Position numbers and translations under genes: made by a program
In this document: positions 15,001-33,055 of the stretch, piece after piece
How positions within the stretch are numbered: the first letter of the stretch is position 1
Layout of the letters: every line of letters begins with the position of its first letter
From: Pithys albifrons albifrons
Lineage: Eukaryota > Chordata > Aves > Passeriformes > Thamnophilidae
Assembly: GCF_047495875.1 (NCBI RefSeq)
Contig: NC_092464.1
Location: 21,670,865 to 21,734,864 of the forward strand
Length of the DNA: 64,000 bases
Direction: 5' to 3'
The notes under the pieces: model-generated
Seen by the model: the letters and a program-made list of their open reading frames with translations, nothing else
Databases searched by the model: none
What the model was told of the DNA's origin: nothing

Positions 15001-18000
15001 TGGTTTTGCATTTGCCATCCTCTGGCAGTCCTCTGGCAGCAGCATTTTCTGCACTGAGATCTCGTGCTTGTACAAGTGAAAGAGAGCCCTGTAAAGGAAA
15101 CAGCAAGGGCTGCTCAGTCTATCCTTTGTGCTACTCATCTGAAGTTGCGTGGATAAAGTCAGGTAAATGAAGGAGACTATTCTAACCTGAATAGTCATGC
15201 AATGAATGTGACGTGCTGAAGTCATGTTGGTGAGCCAGTTTATTTTCATTGGAAAATACAAAAAAACCAACAACCGCATTTTTACTTGTCCAGTGACTAT
15301 AGCAAGAGGAAGGGAAGCCCAGATGTGATGTTGTCACTGAGATATCTACTTGGTGATTCAGACTAGCTATTTATTAGCACTTCAAAATGAGGAAAGCTGT
15401 AATAGATTGAGTAAGTGTGATAAGGGCATAACTAAGAGGGAAACCTAATAAAAGATATATGTAAAATGTTGAATAAATGCCTGCCCAGTATAAAAAAAAT
15501 CTGGGATGTAATCCCTAAGGAGATGGTTAATATATGAAGAGGAAATTCTGACTCAAAATCTTTTTCTACTTGGTTTCCTGGTGGCTGGATCCCACAGTGT
15601 CCATGCTTGGCAGCATATTGCTTTCTGCTTGCCATACTTCATGAATAAAGGAACCTGAGTGACAAATTTGGCAACACAAATTTGGTTTTAGTTTTAAAGC
15701 CATTAATATCCCTACATGATGGGAGACAAATGTTGGATGAGCACTTATCAGACAAGTTGTCTGAAGAATTTTCTCAAAGCTGCCTTGAAGTTACTGTTGT
15801 TCACCTTTACTGCAGTGCTGCTCCCTGTGCTGAAGTAGAAAGATTCCATCTGCAGACACACTCTTCGTGCTGCATTTTGCCTGGTTCAAAATTAAGTCTC
15901 AAATTAATACCTAAATATATTTTTCTCAGCATACTATCACTGCAACTTTATGTCTAGAAATGCTGCTTTCCAGAAATTACCTTCCCTTTGTAATCCAAGT
16001 TCACAACAATCTCCCATCAGACAGTCTAACCCTGTTCAGAGGCACTGCCCTCTCCTCACATATCCTTTTCTGATTCCTTCCAGCATTGCAGAGAAAAGCG
16101 GCATTTATCAGAATACTCAGTGCAAATTCTTCCCATTTCATTGTCTCTCTCAGGCATTAAAATCCATAAAAGATTCTTGCCTTTTTCAGATATTTAAAGA
16201 CTGACATTAGTGATTTAAAGTTAATTAAACAGAAGATTCCAGGCTAAATTCCATTCTCATCAATAGCAGTGAAACTGTAATGTAAGTTCAGTGAGCTTCA
16301 CTGTGTGGTAGCACAGGAGTGAGAGCTCCTTCCAGGCCAATGGAGTCACTCATGTGTTAAGTGCAAACAGCATTTGGCACTCTATCAATTAACTCAGTAG
16401 AGTAACTCCATATGCCAGTGATCGAGACTATTTTCATGGCATATTGTGAATATTGTCCTGCTCTTCTGGATTACATTTAAGCAATAAAACACAAAATAGC
16501 TGAATTATGATAGTCACAGGTTTTAGTGTTCTGTTCTGATTTCATAAAAATATACTTATTTCTGTTTTACATTTATATGCATACATGTGTATGGGCATAT
16601 GTGTGTCTCTCCCTATTGAAAACATAAGTGTAATGTCTCACTACATGAAAGGAAAATTCTAGCTGAGACTTTCTCTCTCTGGAGATTAGAAAATTTCAGT
16701 CCCTAGATGGTAGACATACTCTCTAGACAGTTGTGTTCCATTTCCCACTTGATGCATTTTGGATTTTTGCAGTAATCATGCATAATAGAGTTTTAATGCT
16801 CCACAGAAAGAATACAAGCAGTCTAGCTGAAAATCTATGCATTGCATAAGAGCACATACATCTCTCAGGAGGTGGTAAATACTTCCAATTTTTCTATACC
16901 ATCTACATCCTTTACTTGTTATTATTGATAAATTCACAAATCTCAGTTAAAATAACAAATACCAAACCCCCAGTTACATCCAGCACAGGATAGCCTATTA
17001 ATAATGGCATTGGCAATACTTTATGCTGGGACACACACAATGGTTCCTCTGCATGACTGTATCTCTACAACACCGCAAGTAAACAGTCTGGTCCCTTCCT
17101 CCTTGTGCAGGTATAATCAGTCCCTTTGGGGAGAAGAGCACTCATTGTATCTCCCTGTGATTTGCAACTCTGTCGTAGCACACTGATCTTAGCAAACTGG
17201 GTGAACAGAACCGAAATTGGATACCAAGAATATGATGCCAATAGCAGACCCACTTCTAATCTCATATGCCTTCGTTATCATCTCATTTTACAGCTTACTT
17301 CAGAGGAGTCATTCCTAGTTTGTGATGGATCAGCCCTGCAGAATAATATTGCAATGTGCCTATTTTAACAATGCAATGCCAACTTTCACAAAATTCTGAG
17401 CACAGTAGCCTACCATAACAATGAAAACTCAGCATGTTATGGGATCTCACCAAAGCCCATTGTACACCATTTTGTTGTAGGGTTGGTTGTTTGGGATCAA
17501 AGGGTCTCCTGTTTTAACTAATGAACAGATAGAAAGAAAAATGACTGATCAGAGGTAATTGCAACTTGCAAAGTAAATTACACCATTAACTACTCCAGAA
17601 ATCAATAATCAGGCACAAAAAGAAATTCAGCTGAGGGGATGACAGAAGAAAGAATAAATCTCTTGGGCATCTTGCCACTCTGGGGATTTTAATTTTGAGT
17701 TTTCCACTCCCAGCTATCCATTCTTATTGCCCATCCATCAACCTCCTGATGAATATAAAGGACTCCAGTATGAAATGCCAGAAGATTGCTGGGTTGGTAG
17801 AACAATGGAAGGGAGTCTTTCAGATTTGGGGAAAGAAGGGTAAATCGCAGATGAAAGTTTAGAAAAGCTTGTCTCTGATCTTCCTTTTTGCCCCTAACAT
17901 CTCTCTTTAAGAGCATTGTCAGTCTAATAACCATTTCAAAGGTAACCAAAATCATTCTCATGGGCAGATCATCTGGTAACCTCCTCCTGATTGACTCTAA

Positions 18001-21000
18001 CTACTGACATAATTTTTAATAGAAGTGCAACATGATATATGCCTTTGCTTATTGGTATAGTTTTAGGCAGGCACAAAGTGGTTGTTTAATCTTACTCCCA
18101 TGTTACAGGCATTCATCTTCCACCCCTTTGTATTTACTATTTACATCTTCATAAGAATGCCAACACTGTAGCCTTCACGGTTAGCAATATTCCTTGATTT
18201 AATAGCACTTATGAATATCTCTGTATTTTGGACTTTATTAATGAACATTGTGAGTTCTTCTGTGTCACTCTTACGACAGGTTATCTGGTATAGATTTTGT
18301 TCAGAAAGAAGTTAAAGGGGGTGGGGGATCATGCAGAAAGCCTGCATGGAAATCATTGCCACCACTGTTGTGGTTACGTAGGTGGCTGCACAAGCCAAGA
18401 CTTCTACATTAAACACGATGATGAGTTAAAATGCCCATCCTACAGGGAGGGAAAGGTGGGGTGTGTAGAGAAAAAAAAGGTGTTTTCTGCAAATACAGCT
18501 GACCTAGACTCTGAGCTGGACCCTGCTGCAAGCAGATACTATCATGGTCTCTGGGGACACTGGATGCCCAGGCCCCTGTGAAGAAGACTGGTGGGTTGTG
18601 TAGAAAAACCTCATTGTTGAAAATGCAGTTCCTGCAATGCAGTGCACTTACTGGCAAATTGAGGCTATTTACGGAGGAGGAATTTGCTGGTTGGTGCAAG
18701 TATTGCCCAACTACACCTCCATAGCACCATGGATCTTAGAGACCTCTCCAGAAACTGTCCAAATCTCAGCTCCTCCTGCAAAGGAAAGCATGAACCTACC
18801 ACTTGGAGGGGAGGACAGACCAGAAAAAGGATCTCAGTGGGTGCAGCTTTACCCAGAGACCATGAAGCTGAGACTACATACAGCTCTAGCAGTTCCATAC
18901 CATCACCAGTGCAAGAGCAATCAATTGGTCAGGCACCACTGGGGCTGGAGAAGTACTACCATCATCATCAAAAATACTACCAAGGTTTTCTGTACACTTT
19001 CCCATGCAGCACTACAGCTTTGTATTCCCCATCTTTGATCATAGCTCAGGAGGGATGGAATAGAGAGAAGACAAAGCAGCAGGCTTGCAGGTGCATGGGA
19101 AAGAAGAAACCTGAAAGAACCATCTTTTATGCTTGCAACTGATGTTTTAATCTTTGGAATAAACAGAGGCACTTGCAATTATGAGCATCTTTTATGGTTA
19201 ATTACTGCTATTTATGTTGGCAATTACCAAGTGCCATATATGATTATTTTATATTCTTAAATTTTGTCAGTTGAATGTATAATCTTTAGCTCCCTATGTG
19301 TTTAAGACTTATTTTTACATACACAGTTACATTTTTATATCTGCGGTAATTCACCAGTCAAAACATGATATGCATGACTTGGGTTTCAATCTTCCCATTT
19401 TAATTCTGTCCCCCTCACCAAGTAACCAGTCACGATTGATTGATCTTTTCAGATTAAAAACTAAAAAGGAAGAGATATGTCGAATTATTTGCAAATTCTC
19501 CTTGTTGATCCCTGTCACTTTAGTGACAGCCCTTCCTGAATTTCCCCCTCGTTCAGATTTGGAAAGTGGATGTAACGATTTTAAGGCTGGACACATTTTC
19601 TTTGGATCATTTTCCTGTTTGCTTTTGCATTCAGAAGCTGATCTTCAATGGACTTTATTGATAAAACATAATCTAGAATATTTCCAATCCCATACACAAA
19701 GATGGCTTAAATCCCTGAGTAGCAGAGAATACCCTGCAGAAGGACTTCCTATGTTCCAGAGCTTAAAAAAATCAGCAAACCAGTTTTTTTCTCTTACACA
19801 CAAAAGCTAATTTTCCTTCCATGAGCATGAAAATCCTAATTTTATTACAGAGTATCTTGGTGCAGGATGTGGCCCTTTCCAGGACCTAGTGACACATGTG
19901 CCACCACTGAGTTTTACCAAACCAGCTGAACAGAACTGAAATAAGATACCAAGAATGGTTTAGGACAGCAGATCACCACCATATCACTGTAGTAACTTTA
20001 TGCCACTTATACTGATATGAATATTTTCCCCTCTATGATTTATTTTGTAGCATTGAACCCACTTACCTGTTGGAGTGAGGGTATGTTTTTCTTTGATCAT
20101 ACCACTGGCATGCAGGTTAAAATGCTAACCTTTACACACATAATTAAACCAGTGCTTGTAACAGTCCAGTGTAGCAAAGCTTTAATTTTCAAGTAGACTG
20201 AAATCCAAAATACTTCTCTAAAATAATAAGAAGTAAAAATATAAGCAAGAGCATAACTGATGTGGATAGGAGTGAGCAGAAGCCATATGGAATTTGGCAC
20301 AGTGTTCAAACATTCCTTTGGTAGGCATGCGCCTTTTTCCTCATTACTCCTGCTTACTGTAGTTGGTAAATGGCTGCACTCCCTTATATTTTTTCCCTTG
20401 GCTAACCCTTTGAATTTAGCACTGCAGGCACAAGGAGCCATTTTGTGCTTGGAGGCTGCAGAACACATTCCCGTGTGCCAGTGGGAACATGTTCTTAGAT
20501 GTTTTTCTTCGGTTTTCCCCTGGACTGGTGCTGAGACAACAGCACACATGTAAAATGGACATACATGTTATGTTGTACATCTTTAAGTCTCTGTATGAAT
20601 ATTACCTAATTAGTAAGAGCTGTGAGAAGGCTGTTTCAAATGGCAGAAGCTGCAGGGGATGCAGCTCAAACGCCAGCTGCGTGTCTGAATGCTTAAGGGC
20701 CCAAGGAACAGGAAGGGAAGCAAACACTCTGAAAGGCTGGAGCAGGCCTGCAAGAGGACTTAGAAAATACAAATAAATTGAACGTGTTAAAGCTGGCAGC
20801 AGCTCATGTAGATATAATGGTTGTATTAAGAATGGACTGTCAATCTGAACTGTTAGCCTTTAGCATGGAGAGATTGTAACACAAGTGCTGCCCAAGCCTT
20901 AATTACAGCAAATCAAAGTTTTGACACATCACTTCAGGGAAACAAGGTAGTAAAAATATGTTTCTACATTTCCCTTTACTTTGCACCAGATACTGGGACC

Positions 21001-22500
21001 TCCAGACCTCCAGCATAACTTCTGAGGCCTTTGGTTTCCTATTCTCAGTTTTCTTGGAAAATAGTTTTTCCTTAGGAAGTAAGGATAATCTGGTAAATAA
21101 ATTCAAGGTCCTAGGTTATGCTCCCAGCTAACATACAAGCTCCACTGACAACCTAGCACCAGTGCTTGCTTTGTTCTCTCTATTCTGCTTACTCTGGCTG
21201 TGATTTTTGTGGCTGTCTTCTTTGGCAGAAAGTCTGCAACAGTTTAGAGTGAATGAGCATCCCTGGTGATACACAAGAGGATAATACTGTCTAATAAAAA
21301 TGAAAACATGGTTGGTATGGTAGGACCTCACCTCAAAAATCAGGGTTACCATAGCTGGTGTAATGAACTGAGGGTGTGCTTGCTGCAGGTAGGTCATTCA
21401 GCATCACTACGGCTTGACAGATCACAGTAGGTTTGTGTCTGTTTGAGGACAAGAGATCTGCTCTTTGCTCAGTGTGTAACACAGCCACCACAATGGAGGT
21501 TCACACAGGCCCTGTCACAAAAACCAGCTGGGTTAGGGATGTCTAAATACAAAACCTCAAGGGCCCAGCTACAGGATAATACAGTACAGTCACTCCTGGC
21601 CCAACTTTTCTCTTGCCCAGAAGAAAGAGCAATGCTCTTTCCTATGAGGTGAAGAGAGTGATGAGTTATGAACATAATCCTGTAGATGTGTTCAATTGCC
21701 TTCCTGGGTCTTGAGGGGAAGCTCTTAGCTGGAGGAACTGGCTAGCTTGTGTCAATGCTAGATAAAGAATTTTTTAAAGACAGATCCTTACAGGAAAGAA
21801 AAAAGAAATTTTTTTAAAAAAAGAGAAGGGAGGGATATTTACAAGTGTATGAATGGAACTTTTATCAGGAGTTTTCTGGGGAGATAAGGAGCTGGACTGG
21901 CCCATCTCCACATGGCATGGACACACTCTCTGCCTTTGAGTCTCTCAGGAAAGAGCAAAAGGAGCTGCTGACATTTCTGCTTAAAAGGAAGAATCAATGA
22001 ATCTTTGTTTCCCACTGCCTGCTTGTTTGACCTTCTTGTGTTGTGGAATAGAAAAGAAATAAAAGAGAATGGGTGAGGGGAGAGGGGATTCATGCTAAAA
22101 AAATCCAAGACAAGATCACAGCCCTCTGATCATTGCTGGAGATGCCATTATTTGGTTGTTGTGCTATTTGCTGCTGTTGCTCATTTCTGATTCTTGCCTT
22201 GCTGTAATAAGTCACACTCTTTCCAGCCATCATCCCTGTATTGACAGGCAAATGTCACCCGCATTTGATTGACGTCCATTGCTCCTGAATACAGAAGTAT
22301 GATTTAGGAATCAATTCTGTTTGTTTATTTAAACAGCTCTTTGTGTACCTTGGATATCTGTAGGCAGAACAAGTTCCTTAATATTTTCTTGGCAGCAATG
22401 CCACTAATATTGCACATTCACCTTCCCACTCAGTCACAGAGGTGCTCACCAGACCTTGGGGGAGAAGACTTTCATGAGCACACATACACAACGAAAGAAA
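1..22500. other. Gene-free region upstream of C1QL3
   Basis: No open frame here resembles a known protein or has plausible exon structure. The longest (19,298-19,810, 170 codons; 18,684-19,142, 152 codons) look random in composition. By human synteny the neighbour upstream of C1QL3 is RSU1, but I recognise none of its leucine-rich-repeat exons. Patches at 3.0-6.1 kb and 12.5-12.7 kb are moderately GC-rich. Patches at about 6.2-6.7, 9.1-9.4, 19.16-19.30 and 22.14-22.38 kb are AT-rich with homeobox-like motifs and could be conserved non-coding elements. Confidence 0.7.
13798..13935 (+). repeat. A-rich low-complexity tract (CAAA/CAA/CAAT mixture)
   Basis: About 140 bases are almost entirely A and C: three AATC repeats, then degenerate CAA and CAAA units with several runs of 7-9 A. 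There is no recognisable LINE or SINE body upstream, so I call it simple low-complexity sequence rather than an element tail. Confidence 0.8.
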
Positions 22501-22553
22501 AATAAGAAAAAAAGGAAGAAAGGAAGGAAGAAAGAAAGGAAGGAAGGAAGAAT

Positions 22554-22909
<356 letters not shown>

Positions 22910-23653
22910 CCCCAAAAATTTAACAAAATGCTTTGCTGCCCCCAAGTTAAGCCAAAGAGATTTTTTTCTCAGGTCCAGGCATCTGTTGATTTGCATATGC
23001 CCCGCACTTTCCTTTGGCTTCTAAACAAAAGGGAACACTTTCCCTCGATGTCGGTTTGCAATCAGGTGGTACCAGGCTTTCTTTAACATCGGGAAACACT
23101 GCTGCCAGTGATCAGTATGTCAATTTTATTTCACAGGAACAACTATTTCCTTCTCTGTCTTTATGGTCGTAATCAAGGTGAAGGGAAAGAGGGAGATCCA
23201 AAAGTGCCAGAAATGTTGATTTCTATTATTGTGGGTGGTATATTTTCAAATTACTTCTACTTGAACAATAGGTAAAGCATCTCTACATTTAAAGCGGTAT
23301 TTCCCAGGAAACACCAACATGGTACAGTGGCCTCAAGGAAGCGTTAAGCAGGAGGTGGATTGACCTTTCAATTCTCGATCGGTGACCTGAAGGGTACCCG
23401 GAGGCTGCTAAGCACATCTCTTCCTCTTGGTCTGCTCCAGAAAGAGCTGTCATCGCAAGATGCAGCTAGTGAGTGAGGCTCACGATTTCTCTGTTCATTC
23501 GTTTGCGGGAGGGGTGGGGGAGGGAGAAAAGAAAAAAATATATATTTCCCACACTGCCAGAGTAATGCCAAACTCTCTGTGAGTGGGAAGAGCAGAGCAG
23601 ATGCTGGAATGAGATGCCAAAGCAGCTCCCCTTTCCCCTGCGCTTTTGGGTGC

Positions 23654-23661
23654 CTATAAAT
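23654..23661 (+). promoter_or_regulatory. C1QL3: Candidate C1QL3 TATA box (CTATAAAT)
   Basis: CTATAAAT sits at the 5' edge of the CpG island. A start site about 30 bases downstream, near 23,685, would give a leader of about 590 nt with no ATG before the real start. A second, weaker TATA-like string (CATAAAAG) lies at 23,968-23,975 and would give a leader of about 275 nt. Neither start site is proven. Confidence 0.4.
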
Positions 23662-23733
23662 TGCTCCAGCGCGCTTGTCAGCCTCCTCCTCTCCTGGCAG
23701 GTGGCACCCGGGCAGGATCCCGCTCTCCCTTCG

Positions 23734-23734
<1 letters not shown>

Positions 23735-23764
<30 letters not shown>
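23735..23764 (+). repeat. Five hexamers (CTCCGG)3(CTTCGG)2 in the C1QL3 leader
   Basis: Three CTCCGG units are followed by two CTTCGG units, all contiguous. They lie within the presumed 5' UTR, just downstream of the TATA-like box. In RNA, the alternating CCGG and TTCGG strings could form compact hairpins. Confidence 0.8.
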
Positions 23765-23842
23765 CACGGCAGCGCGGGCACTGGGCGGCGGGCAGCGGGC
23801 CGGCCAGGAGGCACGTCCCCGCTGAGGACTGTCGTCTCTGCG

Positions 23843-23949
23843 AAAAAAAAAAAAAAAAGAGAGCGAAGAGGCGAGCGGGACGATCGCGAGAGGAAAGGCA
23901 AGTTCCAGGGAAAGTTGACTCGGACTGGCACAGCCTGCAAAAAAAAAAA
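23843..23949 (+). repeat. Two poly(A) runs in the C1QL3 leader (A16 and A11)
   Basis: A run of 16 A lies at 23,843-23,858 and a run of 11 A at 23,939-23,949, both inside otherwise GC-rich CpG-island sequence. Such runs exclude nucleosomes in DNA and can bind poly(A)-binding protein if transcribed in a 5' UTR. No retrotransposed body precedes either run, so they do not look like element tails. Confidence 0.75.
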
Positions 23950-24155
23950 GTCGATCGCCACCGGGAGCATAAAAGTGCGGGCGGCCGGGGCGCGGCGGCA
24001 GCTCTCCCTGCTCTCCCTCGCCCGCCCGGCGGCTGCAGCGGCCGCACCGGAGCGCCGCGACCCGCGGGAGCCCCGCGCTACCAGCGGCCCGTGGGAGGGC
24101 GGCCGAGCCCCAGGGGAGCCGAGCTCGCACGGGCTCGGCGTTTTTTCGGCTCTGA

Positions 24156-29497
<5,342 letters not shown>

Positions 29498-32048
29498 TAA
29501 TGAATAAAAAGACCCACCAAAGCAGTCCAAAAATGAAGCCTGCTCTTCTAAGCAATGGATTTGCGTGGCAAAAGTCAATGAAACGAGCACCCCAGCAGAG
29601 AGTGACCACCAAACACCTCAGCAGCGGGGGAAAGAAGTCAAATGCTACCTGATTCACATCTGTACAACACAGAGAAACCTTATGTTAAAAAAACACAAAC
29701 CAAGTTAAACAGATGTGCGATCCACTACCGCCAAAGCAAATACTTCCTCATTGTTCGTGTCCATGTGAATGAAGTTCTACATAGATCAAGTTTTTATAGG
29801 AAAAAAAAGCCCACCTAAGGACGCTGAGTTATTTCTTCAGTGTATATGGTACTTTGATGTGTTATGATCTTGCTGCTTTATCCATACTTCAGCTTTGGTT
29901 CTTGTGACTTACTTGCTAACAATGATGCTTGGAGTCCACTCATAGTGTGGTGAGGAATGATTTTACAATAAAAGGAAGAGGTAATCAAAATATACTTTCT
30001 GTCTGCAAAGAAATTGTTTGCCTTGTACTTTTCTTACCCTTCCACTTAAACCTAGAAACTAATCATCTTCAAGCCTTAACTCAGTGTTCCTGCTTTGCAG
30101 GTTTACATTAGACTTTTACATTAAAATTAATCCAGTGGAGTTGTTTAAATTTTGTCTTTCCCATAGCTGTGTTCTAAAAGAAAAAGGAGGACAGAAGAAA
30201 CACTTTATTTTCCCCTGAAAAATATAATAACTGTCAAACTATTCCATTGGACCAACCCCCTGATTCCACCAAAGCCAATGGCAAAACTCCCATTGCTATT
30301 AGTGGAAAAGGGATTTGGCTTTTAATTTGTATATGTGTAAATATATATTTAGACAATTATTACAGGCCCATTCTTAATGGTTAGTTGTGTAAATAATTAG
30401 AAAGCCTGGCATCCACATCATCAGACTAAGGTAGAGTGTTTTCTTTGCAGCAATTTGTCTTCATTAGTCTTTTAGCACTTAGTCTGTACTTGAGTACTAT
30501 TTTTAATAGACTAGTTAAGGATTAATATAGTGCAGATGTTCCACAAGAATTTCATAGGAATATAATGGGTCAAAACCTTAATTGTCTTAGGTGTCCTGCC
30601 TCCCTGAAGTTAGTGGGATTCTTCCTGCAAAGGAGCAGTGGGAGATCTGACACACAAGAAAATGCTGTCACACAGACCTTTTCCATGGAAGTTTGTTACC
30701 AGTTTGTAGTAAAGTGTGCCTATACGATGGACACAGATAAGCATATTACCAAAAATGATAATACATATGCAAAGAAAGAAGCAGATATTTAAATGAAAAG
30801 TGTGTATTAAAACTTATTTTTCTCATTCATATAGATATATATAGATATAGATATATAAATTCTCACAGAAGTGTAACCCATATAGAGGATTAACGGCTTG
30901 GAGAACTAGACTAAACATAGATACTATGAGTTACATAGTTATAAAATGCTTTAAAATCAGTCATACCAGTAATGTCCACATAATGTTTTTATTCAGAAAA
31001 TGGATTTATTATTTCTTTTGATTTTGAGAAGCTCTCTGTTTCTCTCAGGTTAAAACTTGCAGATTTCATTTGAAACCTCATTTAGCAAGATTACTAAATA
31101 GTTCCGTAGTGTGGTTGGCTGTTATTTAACATTTTGGCAAAATCAAGGTAACATTTCTATAAATCAGTGGAGAGTAATAGAGGCTACTCCTAGCATTGCT
31201 ATTTCATGTACTTTGCCAGGAGCAGCCTTGTCTAATGTACTAAGGGTACAACTGCAAGATTAACCGCACTAAAATGTCTGAAGTGTCTGTCACTGTGACA
31301 AGAAAGCTCTCTGGATGCTCAGCAAAAGTCTGATAAAGATTTTACACATCTCTCTAAAAATCTCATTTGGCTGAGTGAAGCTACTCTTAAACGGAACTCG
31401 TTACTCTTTGTTCCTGTTTTGAGTCGTCCAAGTCAACACAAATGCCGAATGAGTCCCAGCTGACAGAGGATGCCAGGCAAGCTCAGGCAGGGTTTATAAG
31501 GGGACATAGTGCTGCCAGCTGCTTGGGTATTATCTCACCAGAACTGTTAAGCTTTTACTTTATGACAAAGTGCCAGCCTATATCTGTACATTGTAGTGAT
31601 TACTCCTTTTATTTCTATGAGGCAATGATTTAATAACAGATGTATAACTGACTTCGTTTGCTGGTTTCACTGTTGCTTTACTGGCCAGTGCACTCACACA
31701 GCAGTGTAGCTAGAGAGCCTCCACGCAGTGTCCCACAGTGATGCACCAAACTAGAGATCATTTACAACCAGCAATGTGTATTTACTAAGGTGTTTATTGG
31801 AAAAGCTCAATACTACAAGACGGGTATGGTCAAATTTGAAGAAGCTTTTGAAATCAAGCTCCTACTGCTACTGGGTGAGACCGTTTTTTGGATAGATCAC
31901 CTGCCCTGGTTAAAATTAGACAAGAACAAAGAACACACTTCATGTAAAAATCACATATAAGGCAAACATTTCTTCCTTTTTCATCATATCTTGATATACT
32001 GATTTGTAAAGACTTATATCACAACCTTTGTTATAACTATTGCAACTC

Positions 32049-32054
32049 ATTAAA
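32049..32054 (+). terminator. C1QL3: Candidate distal C1QL3 poly(A) signal ATTAAA
   Basis: ATTAAA is followed about 35 bases downstream by a TTGGCTTCTGGTGTTGC stretch that resembles a GU-rich downstream element. This would give a 3' UTR of about 2.6 kb. Nearer signals could also be used. Confidence 0.3.
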
Positions 32055-32830
32055 ACTGTATTATGTAATATATTTTGGCTTCTGGTGTTGCATCTTTACA
32101 AAAAAGAAGCTGGTCTGCATCAAGTTTTACATGATCACTGTGAGATTTCAGAAGTTCATGATAAAAAATGAATGTGATTAAAAAAAGACATCTGTAATAA
32201 TACTGCACATAGTTTAAGAGGTCATCAAATTCCTTTATTCAAAAATATATTTTTCCATGTATTTTTTACACTTTCAGTTAAAATTAAGTAAATTGTAAAA
32301 CTATAAAGAAACATTATCATTTTACATTTATTTAAGATGCCTTTTACCCTGTGTTGTCTATGGAAGCTATTTAACAGTTCCAGACCTTTCATCAAGTATT
32401 ACTTAAAGAATGCAAGGATAATAAGAAGATTGTCACTATTACAAGGACTAAAGTCAGCCCCTGCAGATAGCAAATGTAACTGAAAACCATAATTTCTTTC
32501 AAAGTCCAGGTGATGTATCTTCAAAAGCACTTTGGGGTAACATTCAATAATAGTATTAGATTATGCTCTTTAAACAATTATTTTAAAATTTCTATTGAAA
32601 AGATTTTGTAGGTAGGCTCATCAGTAAATCACTCATGAACAAACTTACAGAAGGGATAAAATGCAGAGACAATACACAATTTTTATTTCTAATTAAAAAG
32701 AAAACTTATAATCAGTTTGTTTGCATCTCCTTACTAAATTTCAGTTTCTCTGGAAAGAACCAAATTTTAAAATGACTGCTCTCCTGAAAGAAATCTGAAT
32801 TTTATCAAGCTTCCCTATAGAACAGGAATA

Positions 32831-32836
32831 TTTATT
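32831..32836 (-). terminator. PTER: Candidate proximal PTER poly(A) signal AATAAA
   Basis: AATAAA on the minus strand begins only 8 bases after the PTER stop codon. Use of this signal would leave almost no 3' UTR, so it may not be the major site. Further copies lie downstream at 32,692, 32,327 and 32,234. Confidence 0.25.
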
Positions 32837-32844
32837 CATTATTC

Positions 32845-33055
32845 CTACTTAAAAGTCAACCACCGCTTTGGATTTGCTACGAGTATTTTATCAATTTTAT
32901 CTTGGGATATGCCTCTAATTAACATTTTAGGAACTATATTTTCAAAGATATGTGAATATCCATGACCTCCATATTTCATCAATCTGTTCTTGGTGTGTAC
33001 ATCATGAGCCATCAGAATTCTGTCTTCATAGCCTTCATCAATCAGTGTATGAATC
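32845..33055 (-). CDS. PTER: PTER coding exon 4 (terminal)
   Basis: 211 nt, residues 280-349, ending PKRWLTFK and TAG at 32,845-32,847. The acceptor is tttttcag|GATT. It carries Asp298 (MAHDVHTK), the last metal ligand, and the [10 protein letters not shown] segment typical of the family. The open frame is short and begins without an ATG, so it is easily missed by simple ORF searches. Confidence 0.96.

Larger units (their letters stand above)
29498..32844. other. Facing 3' UTRs of C1QL3 (+) and PTER (-)
   Basis: 3.35 kb separates the two stop codons. For C1QL3, poly(A) signals on + include AATAAA at 29,503 and 29,967 and ATTAAA at 30,120, 30,806 and 32,049. The last is followed by GT-rich sequence (TGGTGTTGC) at about the right spacing. 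For PTER, AATAAA on - (TTTATT on +) occurs at 32,831-32,836, 32,692-32,697, 32,327-32,332 and 32,234-32,239. The sequence does not show which are used. An imperfect ATAGATAT repeat lies near 30,830. Confidence 0.6.

Noticed and set aside
18297..19142. Overlapping frames that might be a decayed gene or pseudogene
   Set aside because: Several frames are open at once and none resembles a protein family I recognise.
19512..19529. 8-bp inverted repeat CTGTCACT-TT-AGTGACAG
   Set aside because: Short perfect hairpins like this are expected by chance in 64 kb, and nothing nearby gives it a role.
19298..19810. 170-codon plus-strand frame upstream of C1QL3
   Set aside because: No recognisable domain, no splice context, and composition like translated AT-rich intergenic DNA.
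1..22500. RSU1 3' exons expected by synteny upstream of C1QL3
   Set aside because: No leucine-rich-repeat coding segment was recognised, so the gene probably lies beyond the left edge.
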